NCBI GenBank assembly: GCA_903938815.1
Contig: CAJAES010000080.1
Span: forward strand, 1-64,000
DNA: 64,000 bases
Direction: 5' to 3'
From: an uncultured beta proteobacterium
Lineage (GTDB): Bacteria > Pseudomonadota > Gammaproteobacteria > Burkholderiales > Burkholderiaceae_C
Part shown: piece by piece, positions 34,990 to 44,316 of the stretch
Numbering within the stretch: the first letter of the stretch is position 1
Layout of the letters: each line of letters opens with the position of its first letter
Position numbers and translations under genes: made by a program
Notes under the pieces: model-generated
Seen by the model: the letters and a program-made list of their open reading frames with translations, nothing else
Told to the model about the DNA's origin: nothing
The model's database searches: none

Positions 34990-37128
34990 ATGTCCATGGT
35001 CACCGCTTTCCCCCCCGAGGCCCGCCCGCTCCGCGCCCTGCTGCAGCCTCGCTCCGTCGCCCTGGTGGGCGCTTCGGCCGATGCGCGCTCCTTCGGCGGC
35101 TTCGTGCTCGGCAACCTGCTGCGATTCGGCTACGGCGGCTCGCTGCATCTCGTCAGCCGCAGCAGCGCCGAGATCCAGGGCCAGCCCTGCGTCAAGACCG
35201 TCGAGGAATTGCCCGAGGGCCTGGACCTCGCCGTGCTGGCCATTCCCGAAGCCGGCGTAGCCGATGCGCTGAAGACGCTCGCCGCACGCGGCTGCCGCAG
35301 CGCGGTGCTGTTCGCCTCCGGCTACGCCGAGGCCGGCGAGGACGGCCGCGTCAAGCAGGAGGCCCTGGCAGCGCTGGCACGCGACACCGGCATGCTGCTG
35401 CTGGGCCCGAACTGCATGGGTTTCACGAACTACGCAGGTGCGGTGCCGCTCACCTTCGAGCCGCTGCAGCGCATCGCCACCGACGGCCAGCCCGGCATCG
35501 GCGTGCTGGCCCAGAGCGGCGCGATGGCTGCCAACCTGCGTGACGCCTTCCTGGGCCGCGGCCTGGTGGTGCCCTGCGTGTGCTCCACCGGCAACGAAGC
35601 CTCGGTGACGGTGGAAGACGTGCTGGCCCACTACATCGCCGACCCGCAGATCAGCGTGATCGCGCTGTACGCGGAGCAGATCCGCCGCCCCGCGCTCTTC
35701 CTGCGGCTAGCCGCGCAGGCGCGCGTGGCCGCCAAGCCCGTGGTGCTGCTGATGCCCGGCCGCAGCGCACGCGCCCGGGAGGCAGCGGCGTCGCACACCG
35801 GCGCGCTGGCAGGCGACCACGCCACGGCGTCCGCGCTGCTGCGGCGCGAGGCCGTGGTGGTGGTCGACACCATCGACGAGCTCTACGACACCGCCGCCGT
35901 GCTGCTGCGCCACCCCGCGCCCCCGGCCGGCGGCACCGCGTTCGTCACCGGCTCGGGTGCGATGAAGAACCTGGCGCTGGACTTCGCCGACGACATCGGC
36001 CTGCCGCTGCCCGCACTGGCCGACGCCACGGTTCAGGCGCTGCGGGCGATGCTGCCCGACTACGCCGTCGCCGAGAACCCGCTGGACTACACCACCATCG
36101 GCGTGCGCCAGCCCGGCCTGATCGGCGAGCTGATCCACACCCTGCTGGCCGACCCCGCCATCGGCAGTGGCGTGCTCGCCATTCCCGTCGGCCCGGAAGT
36201 GGCCCAGCGCGACAAGGCCGAGCACATCGTGCCCGCGCTGGCACGCGCGGCCAAGCCTGCGGTGCTTGTCCTGACCGGCGACACCGGCGCCATCGAACCC
36301 TTCTTCGTCGAAGCCATCCGCGCCAGCGGCGTGCCGTTCTTCCGCTCCGCCGACCGCGCGCTGCGAGCGCTGCGGCGTGTTGCGCAATACGGAGAATCGC
36401 TGCAGCGCGCCGCACGCGCCGACGCTACCCGCACACCCGCGCTGCCGCTGCCCGGCGACGTGCCCAGCAACGGCCTGTACGCCGAGTACCAGGGCAAGGC
36501 CTGGCTGCAGGCGGCGGGCATCGCGGTACCAAGGGGCGCGCTGGCACGCCATCTGGCCGATGCCGAACGCATCGCTGCCGAGATCGGCTACCCGGTCGTC
36601 ATCAAGGCGCAGGCCAGCGCGCTGCCACACAAGAGCGATGTCGGCGGCGTGGTCGTGGGCCTGGCCGATGCCGCCGCGCTGCGCGCCGGCTGGGAGCGCC
36701 TGCAGGCCAGCGTACGCACCCATCGGCCCGACCTGGTGCTGGACGGCGTGCTGGTGGAGGGCATGGGCCCGCGCGGCGTGGAACTGGTGGTCGGCGCACG
36801 CCGCGACGCCGACTGGGGCCCGGTGGTGCTGGTGGGCCTGGGCGGCATCTGGATCGAGGCGCTGAAGGACGTGCGCCTGCTGCCCGCCGACCTGGCCGAA
36901 GCCGACATCGTGCAGGAACTCGAGCGCCTGAAGGCCGCCCCGGTGCTGCACGGCCTGCGCGGCCAACCCGGCGTGGACCTGGCGGCCGTGGCCCGCGTGG
37001 TGGCGGCCATCGGCGCGCAGATGCGCGCCAACCCGGACATCGCCGAGATCGACATCAACCCGCTGGTGGCCTACCCCGACCGCGTGCTCGCGCTCGACGC
37101 GCTGCTGTGCATGAAGGTGGCGTCATGA
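34990..37128 (+). CDS. ADP-forming acyl-CoA ligase (acetate-CoA ligase family, single chain)
   Basis: 712 residues with the fused order of NDP-forming acyl-CoA synthetases: a CoA-binding domain (VALVGASADARSFGGFVLGN at about 18), succinyl-CoA-synthetase-like domains with VLAQSGAMAANLRDAF, the phospho-histidine loop AASHTGALAGDHATAS (His269), and a C-terminal ATP-grasp domain (GIAVPRGALA, GYPVVIKAQASALPHKSD, AEIDINPLVAY). It would make the CoA thioester of the incoming acid while forming ADP. First gene of the operon; a second ATG six bases in is possible. Its last bases overlap the first acyl-CoA dehydrogenase (ATGA). Confidence 0.9.
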   Translation: MSMVTAFPPEARPLRALLQPRSVALVGASADARSFGGFVLGNLLRFGYGGSLHLVSRSSAEIQGQPCVKTVEELPEGLDLAVLAIPEAGVADALKTLAARGCRSAVLFASGYAEAGEDGRVKQEALAALARDTGMLLLGPNCMGFTNYAGAVPLTFEPLQRIATDGQPGIGVLAQSGAMAANLRDAFLGRGLVVPCVCSTGNEASVTVEDVLAHYIADPQISVIALYAEQIRRPALFLRLAAQARVAAKPVVLLMPGRSARAREAAASHTGALAGDHATASALLRREAVVVVDTIDELYDTAAVLLRHPAPPAGGTAFVTGSGAMKNLALDFADDIGLPLPALADATVQALRAMLPDYAVAENPLDYTTIGVRQPGLIGELIHTLLADPAIGSGVLAIPVGPEVAQRDKAEHIVPALARAAKPAVLVLTGDTGAIEPFFVEAIRASGVPFFRSADRALRALRRVAQYGESLQRAARADATRTPALPLPGDVPSNGLYAEYQGKAWLQAAGIAVPRGALARHLADAERIAAEIGYPVVIKAQASALPHKSDVGGVVVGLADAAALRAGWERLQASVRTHRPDLVLDGVLVEGMGPRGVELVVGARRDADWGPVVLVGLGGIWIEALKDVRLLPADLAEADIVQELERLKAAPVLHGLRGQPGVDLAAVARVVAAIGAQMRANPDIAEIDINPLVAYPDRVLALDALLCMKVAS

Positions 37129-38315
37129 GACTTGACTTCACACCCGAGGACGAGGCCTTCCGCCAGGAGGTGCGCGAGTTCGTGCGTACCCAGCTCCCGG
37201 CCGACATCCGCAAGAAGGTCGAGCTCGGCCTGCGCCTGGAGCACGCCGACTACGTGGCCTGGTTCAACCGGCTCGAGGCGCGCGGCTGGCTCACGCCCGG
37301 CTGGCCGGTGGAGCACGGCGGCCCGGGCTGGACACCGCTGCAGCGCTACCTCTTCGACGAGGAAACACTGCTCGGCGGCGCGCCGCGCATCATCGCCAGC
37401 GGCATCCAGATGCTGGGCCCGGTGCTGATCGCGTTCGGCACGCCCGAGCAGAAGGCGCGCTACCTGCCTGACATCCGCGCCAGCCGCACCTGGTGGGCGC
37501 AGGGTTTCAGCGAGCCCGGCGCGGGTTCGGACCTGGCATCGCTGCGCACGAGCGCGGTGCTCGAGCCCGACGGCCGGCACTTCGTCGTCACGGGCCACAA
37601 GATCTGGACGTCCTACGCCACCTGGTGCTCGATGATGTTCGCGCTGGTGCGCACCGACCCCGATGCCGCCAAACCGCAGGAGGGCATCAGCTTCCTGCTC
37701 ATCGACATGGCCTCGCCGGGCGTGACGGTGCGGCCCATCCGCATGCTCGAAGGCGGCACCGACCTGAACGAAGTCTTCCTGGACCAGGTTCGCGTGCCGC
37801 GCGAGAACCTGGTGGGCGAACTGCACAAGGGCTGGGGCCACGGCAAGTTCCTGCTCGGCCACGAGCGCACCGGCATCGCGGGCATCGGCTCGTGCAAGCA
37901 GCAGCTGGCGCGCGCACGGCAGCTGGCCGCTGGGCAGGGCCTGTCGGACGACGCCGTCCTGCAGGCGCGGCTGGCGCAGTTCGAGGTGGAGCTGATGGCA
38001 CTCGAAGTGACGGCGCTGCGCCTGCTGGGCGCCGGCCAGCGCAGCCGGGTGCCGCAGGTCGAGGCCTCGATGCTCAAGGTGCGCGGCACCGAGCTGCGGC
38101 AGGCCATCTTCGAGACCCTGCTCGACATCGCCGGGCCCCACGCGCTGCCCTTCAGCGCCGAAGCGCAATTCCTCGAATCGCTGGGCGACATGCCCGCACC
38201 CCCCGAACTCGGCACGCTGGCGGCCAACGCGCTGGATTCCCGCAAGCTGTCGCTCTACGGCGGCAGCAACGAGGTGCAACGCAACCTGATCGCGCAAGCG
38301 GTCATGGCTGCCTGA
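37125..38315 (+). CDS. Acyl-CoA dehydrogenase, first of an adjacent pair
   Basis: 396 residues, started at the ATG overlapping the ligase stop. N-terminal helical domain (LDFTPEDEAFRQEVREFVRT), FAD/substrate segment WWAQGFSEPGAGSDLASLRT, GHKIWTSYATWCSMMFALVR, and the C-terminal RKLSLYGGSNEVQRNLIAQ. At the position where straight-chain enzymes have YEG with the catalytic Glu, this one has YGG, as in the steroid and aromatic side-chain group. Together with the neighbouring, more divergent partner it probably forms a heteromer that desaturates a branched or aryl-substituted acyl-CoA. Confidence 0.9.
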   Translation: MRLDFTPEDEAFRQEVREFVRTQLPADIRKKVELGLRLEHADYVAWFNRLEARGWLTPGWPVEHGGPGWTPLQRYLFDEETLLGGAPRIIASGIQMLGPVLIAFGTPEQKARYLPDIRASRTWWAQGFSEPGAGSDLASLRTSAVLEPDGRHFVVTGHKIWTSYATWCSMMFALVRTDPDAAKPQEGISFLLIDMASPGVTVRPIRMLEGGTDLNEVFLDQVRVPRENLVGELHKGWGHGKFLLGHERTGIAGIGSCKQQLARARQLAAGQGLSDDAVLQARLAQFEVELMALEVTALRLLGAGQRSRVPQVEASMLKVRGTELRQAIFETLLDIAGPHALPFSAEAQFLESLGDMPAPPELGTLAANALDSRKLSLYGGSNEVQRNLIAQAVMAA

Positions 38316-38325
38316 GGCCGCACGC

Positions 38326-39480
38326 ATGGACTTCTCTCTCACGGACGACCAACTGGCCCTGCGCGACGCCGTGCAGCGCTTCTGCGACGGCGAGTACCCG
38401 GCCCCCGAACGCGGCAACGCCGAGACACCCGCGCGCGCCGCGCAGCGCCATGCCGGCATGGCCGAGCTCGGCCTGCTGGGCCTGCCCTTCGCCGCCGAGC
38501 ACGGCGGCAGCGAGCAGGGCGCGGTTGAAAGCATGCTCGTGGCCCAGGAGCTGGGCCGCGCGCTGGCCGGCAACAGCTGGCTTCCGAGCGTGGCGCTGGC
38601 CGGGCAGTTGCTGGCCGAGGCCGGCAGTGCCGCGCAGCGCGCGCGCTGGTTGCCGGCCCTGGCGGAAGGACGGCTGCGCATGGCGCTGGCGGTGGAGGAA
38701 CCCGAAGCGCGCTACGACGCCGCCGACGTGCAGACGAGCGCCCGTCCCCAGGCCGACGGCTGGGTGCTGGACGGCCGCAAGAGCGGCGTGCTCGGCGGCG
38801 ACACCGCCGGGCTGCTGCTGGTGCTGGCCCGCACCGGCGGCGCGCGGCGCGACCGCGACGGCCTCACGCTCTTCGCGCTGGACGCCGACGCGCCCGGGCT
38901 GCAGCGCCAACCCTATGCCACGCTGGATGCTCGCGGCGCGGCCCACCTCACGCTGCAAGGCGTGGCCTGCGGCGCGGCGGAAGTGATCGGCCCCGTGGGC
39001 GGCGCGCTGCCCCACGTCGAACGCGCGCTCGACCGCGCCAACGCCGCCCTCTGCGCGGAGGCTGCCGGCGCGCTCGAGGCCCTGCTGGCGCTGACCACCG
39101 AACACCTGCGCACGCGCCGGCAGTTCGGCTCGCCCCTGTCGAAGTTCCAGGCACTGCAGCATCAGGTGGCCGACTTCGCCATCGCGCTGGAGCAGGTCAA
39201 GTCGATGGCCTGCGTGGCGGCGCTCTCGCTGGACGACGCCGACCCCGACGGCCGCGCGCACGGTGTCTCTGCCGCCAAGGCATTGACGGCCCAGCTGGGG
39301 CGCCGGTCCGCCCTAGCCGCGATCCAGCTGCATGGCGCGATGGGCATGACCGAAGAGTGCCGCGCCAGCCACTACGCCAAGCGCCTCATCGCCATCGGAC
39401 AGATGTTCGGTGACGCCGGATTCCACCTGCGGCGCGTTGCGTCGCGCCATTCCCAGAAGACCCACGGAGACAACGCATGA
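38326..39480 (+). CDS. Acyl-CoA dehydrogenase, second of an adjacent pair
   Basis: 384 residues, 10 bases after its partner. The fold is recognisable (DFSLTDDQLALRDAVQRFCD, RRQFGSPLSKFQALQHQVAD, AIQLHGAMGMTEECRASHYA), but the FAD loop is degenerate (LAVEEPEARYDAADVQTSAR instead of the FTEPxAGSD type), which suggests it relies on the first subunit for a complete site. This one-good/one-degenerate arrangement is known from heterotetrameric acyl-CoA dehydrogenases of steroid side-chain degradation (ChsE-type). The stop overlaps the Bug gene start by 4 bases. Confidence 0.88.
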   Translation: MDFSLTDDQLALRDAVQRFCDGEYPAPERGNAETPARAAQRHAGMAELGLLGLPFAAEHGGSEQGAVESMLVAQELGRALAGNSWLPSVALAGQLLAEAGSAAQRARWLPALAEGRLRMALAVEEPEARYDAADVQTSARPQADGWVLDGRKSGVLGGDTAGLLLVLARTGGARRDRDGLTLFALDADAPGLQRQPYATLDARGAAHLTLQGVACGAAEVIGPVGGALPHVERALDRANAALCAEAAGALEALLALTTEHLRTRRQFGSPLSKFQALQHQVADFAIALEQVKSMACVAALSLDDADPDGRAHGVSAAKALTAQLGRRSALAAIQLHGAMGMTEECRASHYAKRLIAIGQMFGDAGFHLRRVASRHSQKTHGDNA

Positions 39481-40457
39481 AGACCCTCAAGCTCGCACGC
39501 CGCAGCCTGCTCGCACTCGGCCTGGCCGCCGCCTTCGGCGCGCACGCCCAGAGCGACAAGCCCATCCGCATCCTGGTCGGCTTCCCGCCGGGCGGTGGTT
39601 CGGACAGCCTGGCCCGCGTCGTCGCGGAGAAGCTCACCACGGTGCTCAAGCAGACCGTGATCGTCGAGAACCGCCCCGGCGTCGGCGGCCGGCTGGCCGC
39701 ACAGGCCGTCAAGGCCGCCGCGCCCGACGGCCTGACCTACATGCTGGCGCCCAACGCCACCTTCGTCTTCCAGCACCTGACCTACCCGGTGGAGGTTCTG
39801 GGCTACGACATGACGAAGGACTTCACCTCGGTCGCTCGCCTGAACTCCTACCCGATGGCCATGGTGGTGACCGCCGCCAGCGGCGTGAAGACCGCCAAGG
39901 ACTTCGTGGCCTGGCGCAAGACACCCGCCGGCCAGCCCACCTTCGGCACCGCCGGCATGGGCGGCGACACGCACTTCAACGGCCTGCAGTTCGGCAAGAT
40001 CGCGGGCGTCGAGATGACCGTGGTGCCGTACCGCGGCAACGGCCCGCTGGTCAACGACATGCTCGGCGGACAGCTGCAGACCGGCAACATGGTGGCCGGC
40101 GATGCGATCCAGCACGTGAAGGCCGGCAAGCTCACCTATGTGGGCGTGTTCAGCCGCAAGCGCTCGGCGCTGATCCCCGACGTGCCGACGATGGCGGAAC
40201 AAGGCTTCGACACCGGAGGCGACGACGGCTGGATGGGCATCTGGGGCCCGGCGAAGCTGGCCCCGGCCGAACTGGACCGCATGCAGAACGCGCTGAAGAT
40301 GGTGCTGGGCCTGCCCGAGGTGAAGGACCTGATGATGAACCGCCTGCTGCAGGTGGCCGACTACCAGCCGGGCGCCGAGGTGGACAAGACGCTGCAGGCC
40401 GAACTGGCCCATTGGGGCCCGATCATCAAGGCTTCCGGCTTCAAGCCGCAGCAGTGA
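39477..40457 (+). CDS. Bug/TctC-type periplasmic solute-binding protein
   Basis: 326 residues with signal peptide (LKLARRSLLALGLAAAFGA, ending AHAQ) and RILVGFPPGGGSDSLARVV. It is a close relative of the Bug protein on the other side of gntR (30316-31293). Being buried in the middle of a catabolic operon with 4-base and 1-base overlaps, it very likely binds the substrate of this pathway. No TctAB partner is present in the window. Confidence 0.92.
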   Translation: MKTLKLARRSLLALGLAAAFGAHAQSDKPIRILVGFPPGGGSDSLARVVAEKLTTVLKQTVIVENRPGVGGRLAAQAVKAAAPDGLTYMLAPNATFVFQHLTYPVEVLGYDMTKDFTSVARLNSYPMAMVVTAASGVKTAKDFVAWRKTPAGQPTFGTAGMGGDTHFNGLQFGKIAGVEMTVVPYRGNGPLVNDMLGGQLQTGNMVAGDAIQHVKAGKLTYVGVFSRKRSALIPDVPTMAEQGFDTGGDDGWMGIWGPAKLAPAELDRMQNALKMVLGLPEVKDLMMNRLLQVADYQPGAEVDKTLQAELAHWGPIIKASGFKPQQ

Positions 40458-41677
40458 TGTCCCTGAACGGAACTGCCGCGATCGTCGGCGCCTACGAGCA
40501 CCCCACGCGGCTGGCCGAGGGCCTGTCGGTGCTGCGCCTGCACGCCGACGTGGCGCGCGGGGCGCTGGCCGACGCCGGGCTGGACAAGTCCGACGTCGAC
40601 GCCTACTTCTGCGCCGGCGACGCGCCGGGCCTGGGCACGGCCACCGTGGCGGAGTACCTGGGCCTGCGGCTGCGCCACCTCGACAGCACCGAGTGCGGCG
40701 GCTCCGCGCCCATCCTGCACGTGGCGCACGCGGCGGCCGCCATCGCGGCCGGCCGCTGCAAGGTGGCGCTGATCACGCTCGCGGGCCGGCCCCGCGCGGC
40801 GATGGCCGAGGCGCAGGCCCGGGCCGCCGCCACGACGGGCAAGGATGGCAAGCCGGGCAAGCCCGCACTCGCGCTGCGCCCGCCGGACCCGGACTGCCCC
40901 GAACTGGCCTTCGAGATGCCCTACGGCCCCGCCACGCAGAACCTGTACGCAATGGTGGCGCGGCGCCACATGCACGAGTTCGGCACCACCAGCGAACAGC
41001 TCGCTTGGATCAAGGTGGCCGCCTCGCACCACGCGCAGCACAACCCGCACGCCATGCTGCGCAAGCTCGTCACGGTGGAGGACGTCGTCAACTCGCCGAT
41101 GGTCAGCGACCCTCTGCACCGGCTGGACTGCTGCGTCATGAGCGACGGCGGCGGCGCGATCATCGTCGCGCACCCGGACATCGCCCGCTCTCTGAAGCGG
41201 CCCATGGTGATGGTGCGCGGCACCGGCGAGGCGCAGAAGCACGCCATGGGCGGCAAGATCGACCTCACGTACTCCGCAGCCGCATGGTCGGGCCCGCGCG
41301 CATTCGCCGAAGCGGGCATCACGCCGGCAGACATCCAGTACGCGTCGCTGTACGACAGCTTCACGATCACGGTGCTGATGCAGCTGGAAGACCTGGGCTT
41401 TTGCGCCAAGGGCCAGGGCGGGCGCTTCGTGATGGACGGCAACCTCATCTCCGGCACCGGCCGCCTGCCCTTCAACACCGACGGCGGCGGGCTGTGCAGC
41501 AACCACCCGGCCAACCGCGGCGGCATGACGAAGATCCTGGAAGCCGTGCGCCAGTTGCGCGGCGAGGCCCACCCCGCCGTGCAGGTGCCCGGCTGCACCT
41601 GGGCGCTGGCCAACGGCATCGGCGGCGCGCTGGCTTCGCGCCACACCGCCGGCACGCTGATCATGGAAAGGCTGTGA
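40457..41677 (+). CDS. Thiolase-like protein (SCP2/Ltp2-type), probable CoA aldolase
   Basis: 406 residues from the ATG overlapping the Bug stop (TGATG). Thiolase fold with a Cys in DSTECGGSAPILHVAHAAAA at the usual nucleophile region, MSDGGGAIIVAHPDIAR, SLYDSFTITVLMQLEDLGFC, and the His loop GGGLCSNHPANRGGM. The last loop, where biosynthetic and degradative thiolases carry their second cysteine, reads ALANGIGGALASRHTAGTL with none. Proteins of this type paired with a DUF35 partner act as retro-aldolases in steroid side-chain degradation (Ltp2-ChsH2) rather than as thiolases. The DUF35 gene follows directly (1-base overlap), which supports that reading. Confidence 0.85.
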   Translation: MSLNGTAAIVGAYEHPTRLAEGLSVLRLHADVARGALADAGLDKSDVDAYFCAGDAPGLGTATVAEYLGLRLRHLDSTECGGSAPILHVAHAAAAIAAGRCKVALITLAGRPRAAMAEAQARAAATTGKDGKPGKPALALRPPDPDCPELAFEMPYGPATQNLYAMVARRHMHEFGTTSEQLAWIKVAASHHAQHNPHAMLRKLVTVEDVVNSPMVSDPLHRLDCCVMSDGGGAIIVAHPDIARSLKRPMVMVRGTGEAQKHAMGGKIDLTYSAAAWSGPRAFAEAGITPADIQYASLYDSFTITVLMQLEDLGFCAKGQGGRFVMDGNLISGTGRLPFNTDGGGLCSNHPANRGGMTKILEAVRQLRGEAHPAVQVPGCTWALANGIGGALASRHTAGTLIMERL

Positions 41678-42054
41678 TGCGCAAGATCCCGAAACCGATG
41701 GTGCAGCCCGACACGCTGGCCTACTGGCAGGCCGCCGACGAAGGCCGGCTGCTGGTGAAGCGCTGCACCGCCTGCGGCGAGTTCCACCACTACCCGCGCG
41801 ACATCTGCCCCCACTGCCTGAGCGACGCCACCGAGTGGGTGCAGGCTGCAGGCACCGGCACCGTCTATTCCTTCAGCACCATGGGCAGCGAGGAACGCGC
41901 CTACACGCTGGCCTACGTGACGCTGGACGAAGGACCGACGATGCTCAGCAACCTGGTCGGCGAGGGCTTCGCCATCGACCAGCGCGTGCGCGTGGTCTTC
42001 GAGCCCAGCGAGGGCGGCCATGCCGTCCCGATGTTCACACCCGACCGAGGATGA
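41677..42054 (+). CDS. DUF35 OB-fold/zinc-ribbon protein, partner of the thiolase-like protein
   Basis: 125 residues. A rubredoxin-like zinc ribbon with CTACGEFHHYPRDICPHC is followed by an OB fold (GTGTVYSFSTM, AYVTLDEGPTMLSNL, RVRVVFEPSEGG). DUF35 proteins form complexes with thiolase-like enzymes and help bind the CoA substrate. The start overlaps the thiolase-like gene and the end overlaps the CoA-transferase gene by 4 bases, so all three are coupled. Confidence 0.9.
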   Translation: MRKIPKPMVQPDTLAYWQAADEGRLLVKRCTACGEFHHYPRDICPHCLSDATEWVQAAGTGTVYSFSTMGSEERAYTLAYVTLDEGPTMLSNLVGEGFAIDQRVRVVFEPSEGGHAVPMFTPDRG

Positions 42055-43250
42055 CCCCCATGCGACCCGGTGCCCTGAGCCGCTACACCATCCTCGACGC
42101 CACGCGCGTGCGCGCCGGCCCCACCGCCGTGCGCACCTTCGCCGACCAGGGCGCGCGCGTCATCAAGCTCGAGATCCCGCCCGGCGCACCCGGCGGCGAC
42201 GACATGATCGGCGGCCGCGAGCACAACCGGGCCGACTACGAGAACCTGCACCGCAACAAGGAAAGCCTGACGCTCAACATGAAGGCGCCCGAAGGCCGCG
42301 CCATCCTGGAGCAGCTGGTGCGCACGGCTGACGTCTTCATCGAGAACTACCGGCCCGACGTCAAGCACCGCCTGGGCATCGGCCCGGACCAGCTGCGCGC
42401 GATCAACCCGCGCCTCGTCTACGCCAGCATCTCCGGCTTCGGCCAGGACGGCCCCGCCGCCGGCTGGCCGGGCTTCGACAGCATCGCGCAAGGCATGGGC
42501 GGGCTCATGAGCGTGACCGGCCGCGCCGGCGACGGCCCGATGCGCGTGGGCATCCCGATCGCCGACCTGTGCGCCGGCCACTTCTGCGCGCTGGGCATCA
42601 TGTCCGCGCTGCTGGAACGCGAGGCCACGGGCGAAGGCCAGTGGGTTCAGACCTCGCTGCTGGAGAGCCAGATCGCGATGCTCGACTTCCAGGCCGCGCA
42701 GTGGCTGATCGACCGCAAGGTGCCCACGCAGTCGGGCAACGAGCACCCGTTGACCGTGCCCACCGGCGTCTTCGCGACACAGGACGGCCACCTGAACATC
42801 GCGGCCATCGGCCAGAACATGTGGACCCGCCTGTGCGAGGCCATGGGCCTGCAGCACCTGGTGACGGAACCGGGCCTCGGCTCGGACCCGGAACGCGTGC
42901 AGAACCGCGAGCGCGTGAACGCCGCCGTGGGCGAGGTCTTCGCCACCCGCACCACCGCCGAGTGGACCGAGCTGCTCATCCGGGCGGGCGTGCCCTGCGG
43001 CCCCATCCACAGCATCGACCAGGTCTTCGCCGACCCGCAGGTGCAGCAGCTGGGCATGGCCTGGCCGATGCCGCACCCGGAGCTGGGCGACATCTCCCTG
43101 GTGCGCACGCCCTTCCGCCTGTCGGGCCACACCGAGACCACCCCGCCGCGCGCGGCGCCGCACCAGGGCGACCAGACCGACAGCATCCTGCGCGAACTCG
43201 GCTACAGCGAGGCCCGCATCGCCGAGCTGCGCGCCGCCTTCGTCGTCTGA
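42051..43250 (+). CDS. Class III CoA-transferase (CaiB/BaiF family)
   Basis: 399 residues from the ATG overlapping the DUF35 stop; an ATG at 42060 (MRPGALSRY) has a better-spaced GAGG and may be the real start (396 residues). The family segments are LDATRVRAGPTAVRTFADQG, KLEIPPGAPGGDDM, NLHRNKESLTLNMKAPEGRA, and the catalytic Asp in GIPIADLCAGHFCALGIMSA. It would move CoA between acids, perhaps activating the substrate at the expense of a product acyl-CoA, in parallel with the ligase. Confidence 0.9.
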   Translation: MTPMRPGALSRYTILDATRVRAGPTAVRTFADQGARVIKLEIPPGAPGGDDMIGGREHNRADYENLHRNKESLTLNMKAPEGRAILEQLVRTADVFIENYRPDVKHRLGIGPDQLRAINPRLVYASISGFGQDGPAAGWPGFDSIAQGMGGLMSVTGRAGDGPMRVGIPIADLCAGHFCALGIMSALLEREATGEGQWVQTSLLESQIAMLDFQAAQWLIDRKVPTQSGNEHPLTVPTGVFATQDGHLNIAAIGQNMWTRLCEAMGLQHLVTEPGLGSDPERVQNRERVNAAVGEVFATRTTAEWTELLIRAGVPCGPIHSIDQVFADPQVQQLGMAWPMPHPELGDISLVRTPFRLSGHTETTPPRAAPHQGDQTDSILRELGYSEARIAELRAAFVV

Positions 43251-43268
43251 CCGCAAGGACACCCCCCC

Positions 43269-44270
43269 ATGGCCCGCTTGATCGCCGCCTTCGGCTCGTC
43301 GCACAGCATCATGCTGGTGGCGCAGCGCGAGGACTGGATGCACGGCTTCCGTGTCATCGACCAGAAGAACGCGCACTACTTCGATGCCGCCGGCAACCCG
43401 ACCGATTACGCCAAGCTGCTGGCCGCCGCCCCGCCCGGCGCAGCCGACCTGGCATCGCCCGAACGCCTGAGCGAACGCTACGACGCCGCGCAGACCGCGA
43501 TGGACCGCATCCGCGACGCCATCGCGGCCGCCCGCCTGGATGTGCTGCTGATCGTCGGCGACGACCAGACCGAACTCTTCCGCACCAGCAACAACCCGGC
43601 CGTGGCTCTGTTCTACGGCCCGAGCATCCGCAACACTGCGCGCGAGCCGGCCGCCGCGAACGACAACTGGGTGAAATCCGCCCGCATGTGGCGCCACGAA
43701 CCCGAGACCGACCACGAGTACCCGGTCAAGAGCGACCTCGCCGAGTACCTGATCAGGGGCCTGTGCGACCGCGACTTCGACATCGCCGCGATGGACGGCC
43801 TGGAAGACGGACAGTCCGAGGGGCACGCCTTCCAGTTCGTACACCGCCGCCTGCTGCACGACCGCGCGCTGCCCGTGATCCCGGTGATCCTGAACACCTT
43901 CGACCCGCCCAACCAGCCCACCCCGCGCCGCTGCGTGGCGCTCGGCGAGGCGCTGCGCGAACTGGTCGCCGCCTGGCCGCAGGACCTGCGCGTGGGCGTC
44001 ATCGCCTCCGGCGGCCTGTCGCACTTCGTGGTGGACGAACAACTCGACCAGCACGTCATCGACGCCATCCGCCGCAAGGACCTGCCCGCCCTGGCCGCGC
44101 TGGACCCGAAGCAGCTGCAGGCCGGCAGCTCCGAGATCCGCAACTGGATCGTGGTCGGCGCCATGGCCCGCGACCTGGATCTCGACCAGGTGGACTACGT
44201 GCCCGGCTACCGCAGCCCCGCCCTCACCGGCACGGGGCTGGCCTTCGCGACATGGAAACCACTCCCGTGA
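43269..44270 (+). CDS. LigB-type class III extradiol ring-cleavage dioxygenase
   Basis: 333 residues related to protocatechuate 4,5-dioxygenase beta and 3-O-methylgallate dioxygenase. The N-terminal FGSSHSIML supplies a His at position 12, as in LigB. Later elements are LIVGDDQTELFRTSNNPAVA, GHAFQFVHRRLL (candidate catalytic His) and ASGGLSHFVVDEQLD (candidate metal Glu). At the place of the second LigB metal His (His61 by memory) the sequence has GDDQTE with no His, a feature I associate with the methylgallate-type branch. The protein should open the ring of a catechol- or gallate-like intermediate, feeding the LigJ and RraA-type steps. Confidence 0.82.
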   Translation: MARLIAAFGSSHSIMLVAQREDWMHGFRVIDQKNAHYFDAAGNPTDYAKLLAAAPPGAADLASPERLSERYDAAQTAMDRIRDAIAAARLDVLLIVGDDQTELFRTSNNPAVALFYGPSIRNTAREPAAANDNWVKSARMWRHEPETDHEYPVKSDLAEYLIRGLCDRDFDIAAMDGLEDGQSEGHAFQFVHRRLLHDRALPVIPVILNTFDPPNQPTPRRCVALGEALRELVAAWPQDLRVGVIASGGLSHFVVDEQLDQHVIDAIRRKDLPALAALDPKQLQAGSSEIRNWIVVGAMARDLDLDQVDYVPGYRSPALTGTGLAFATWKPLP

Positions 44271-44316
44271 CGCGCCGACAGCCCACCGCCACACCCTGAT
44301 CGAAGGAACAACGAAC

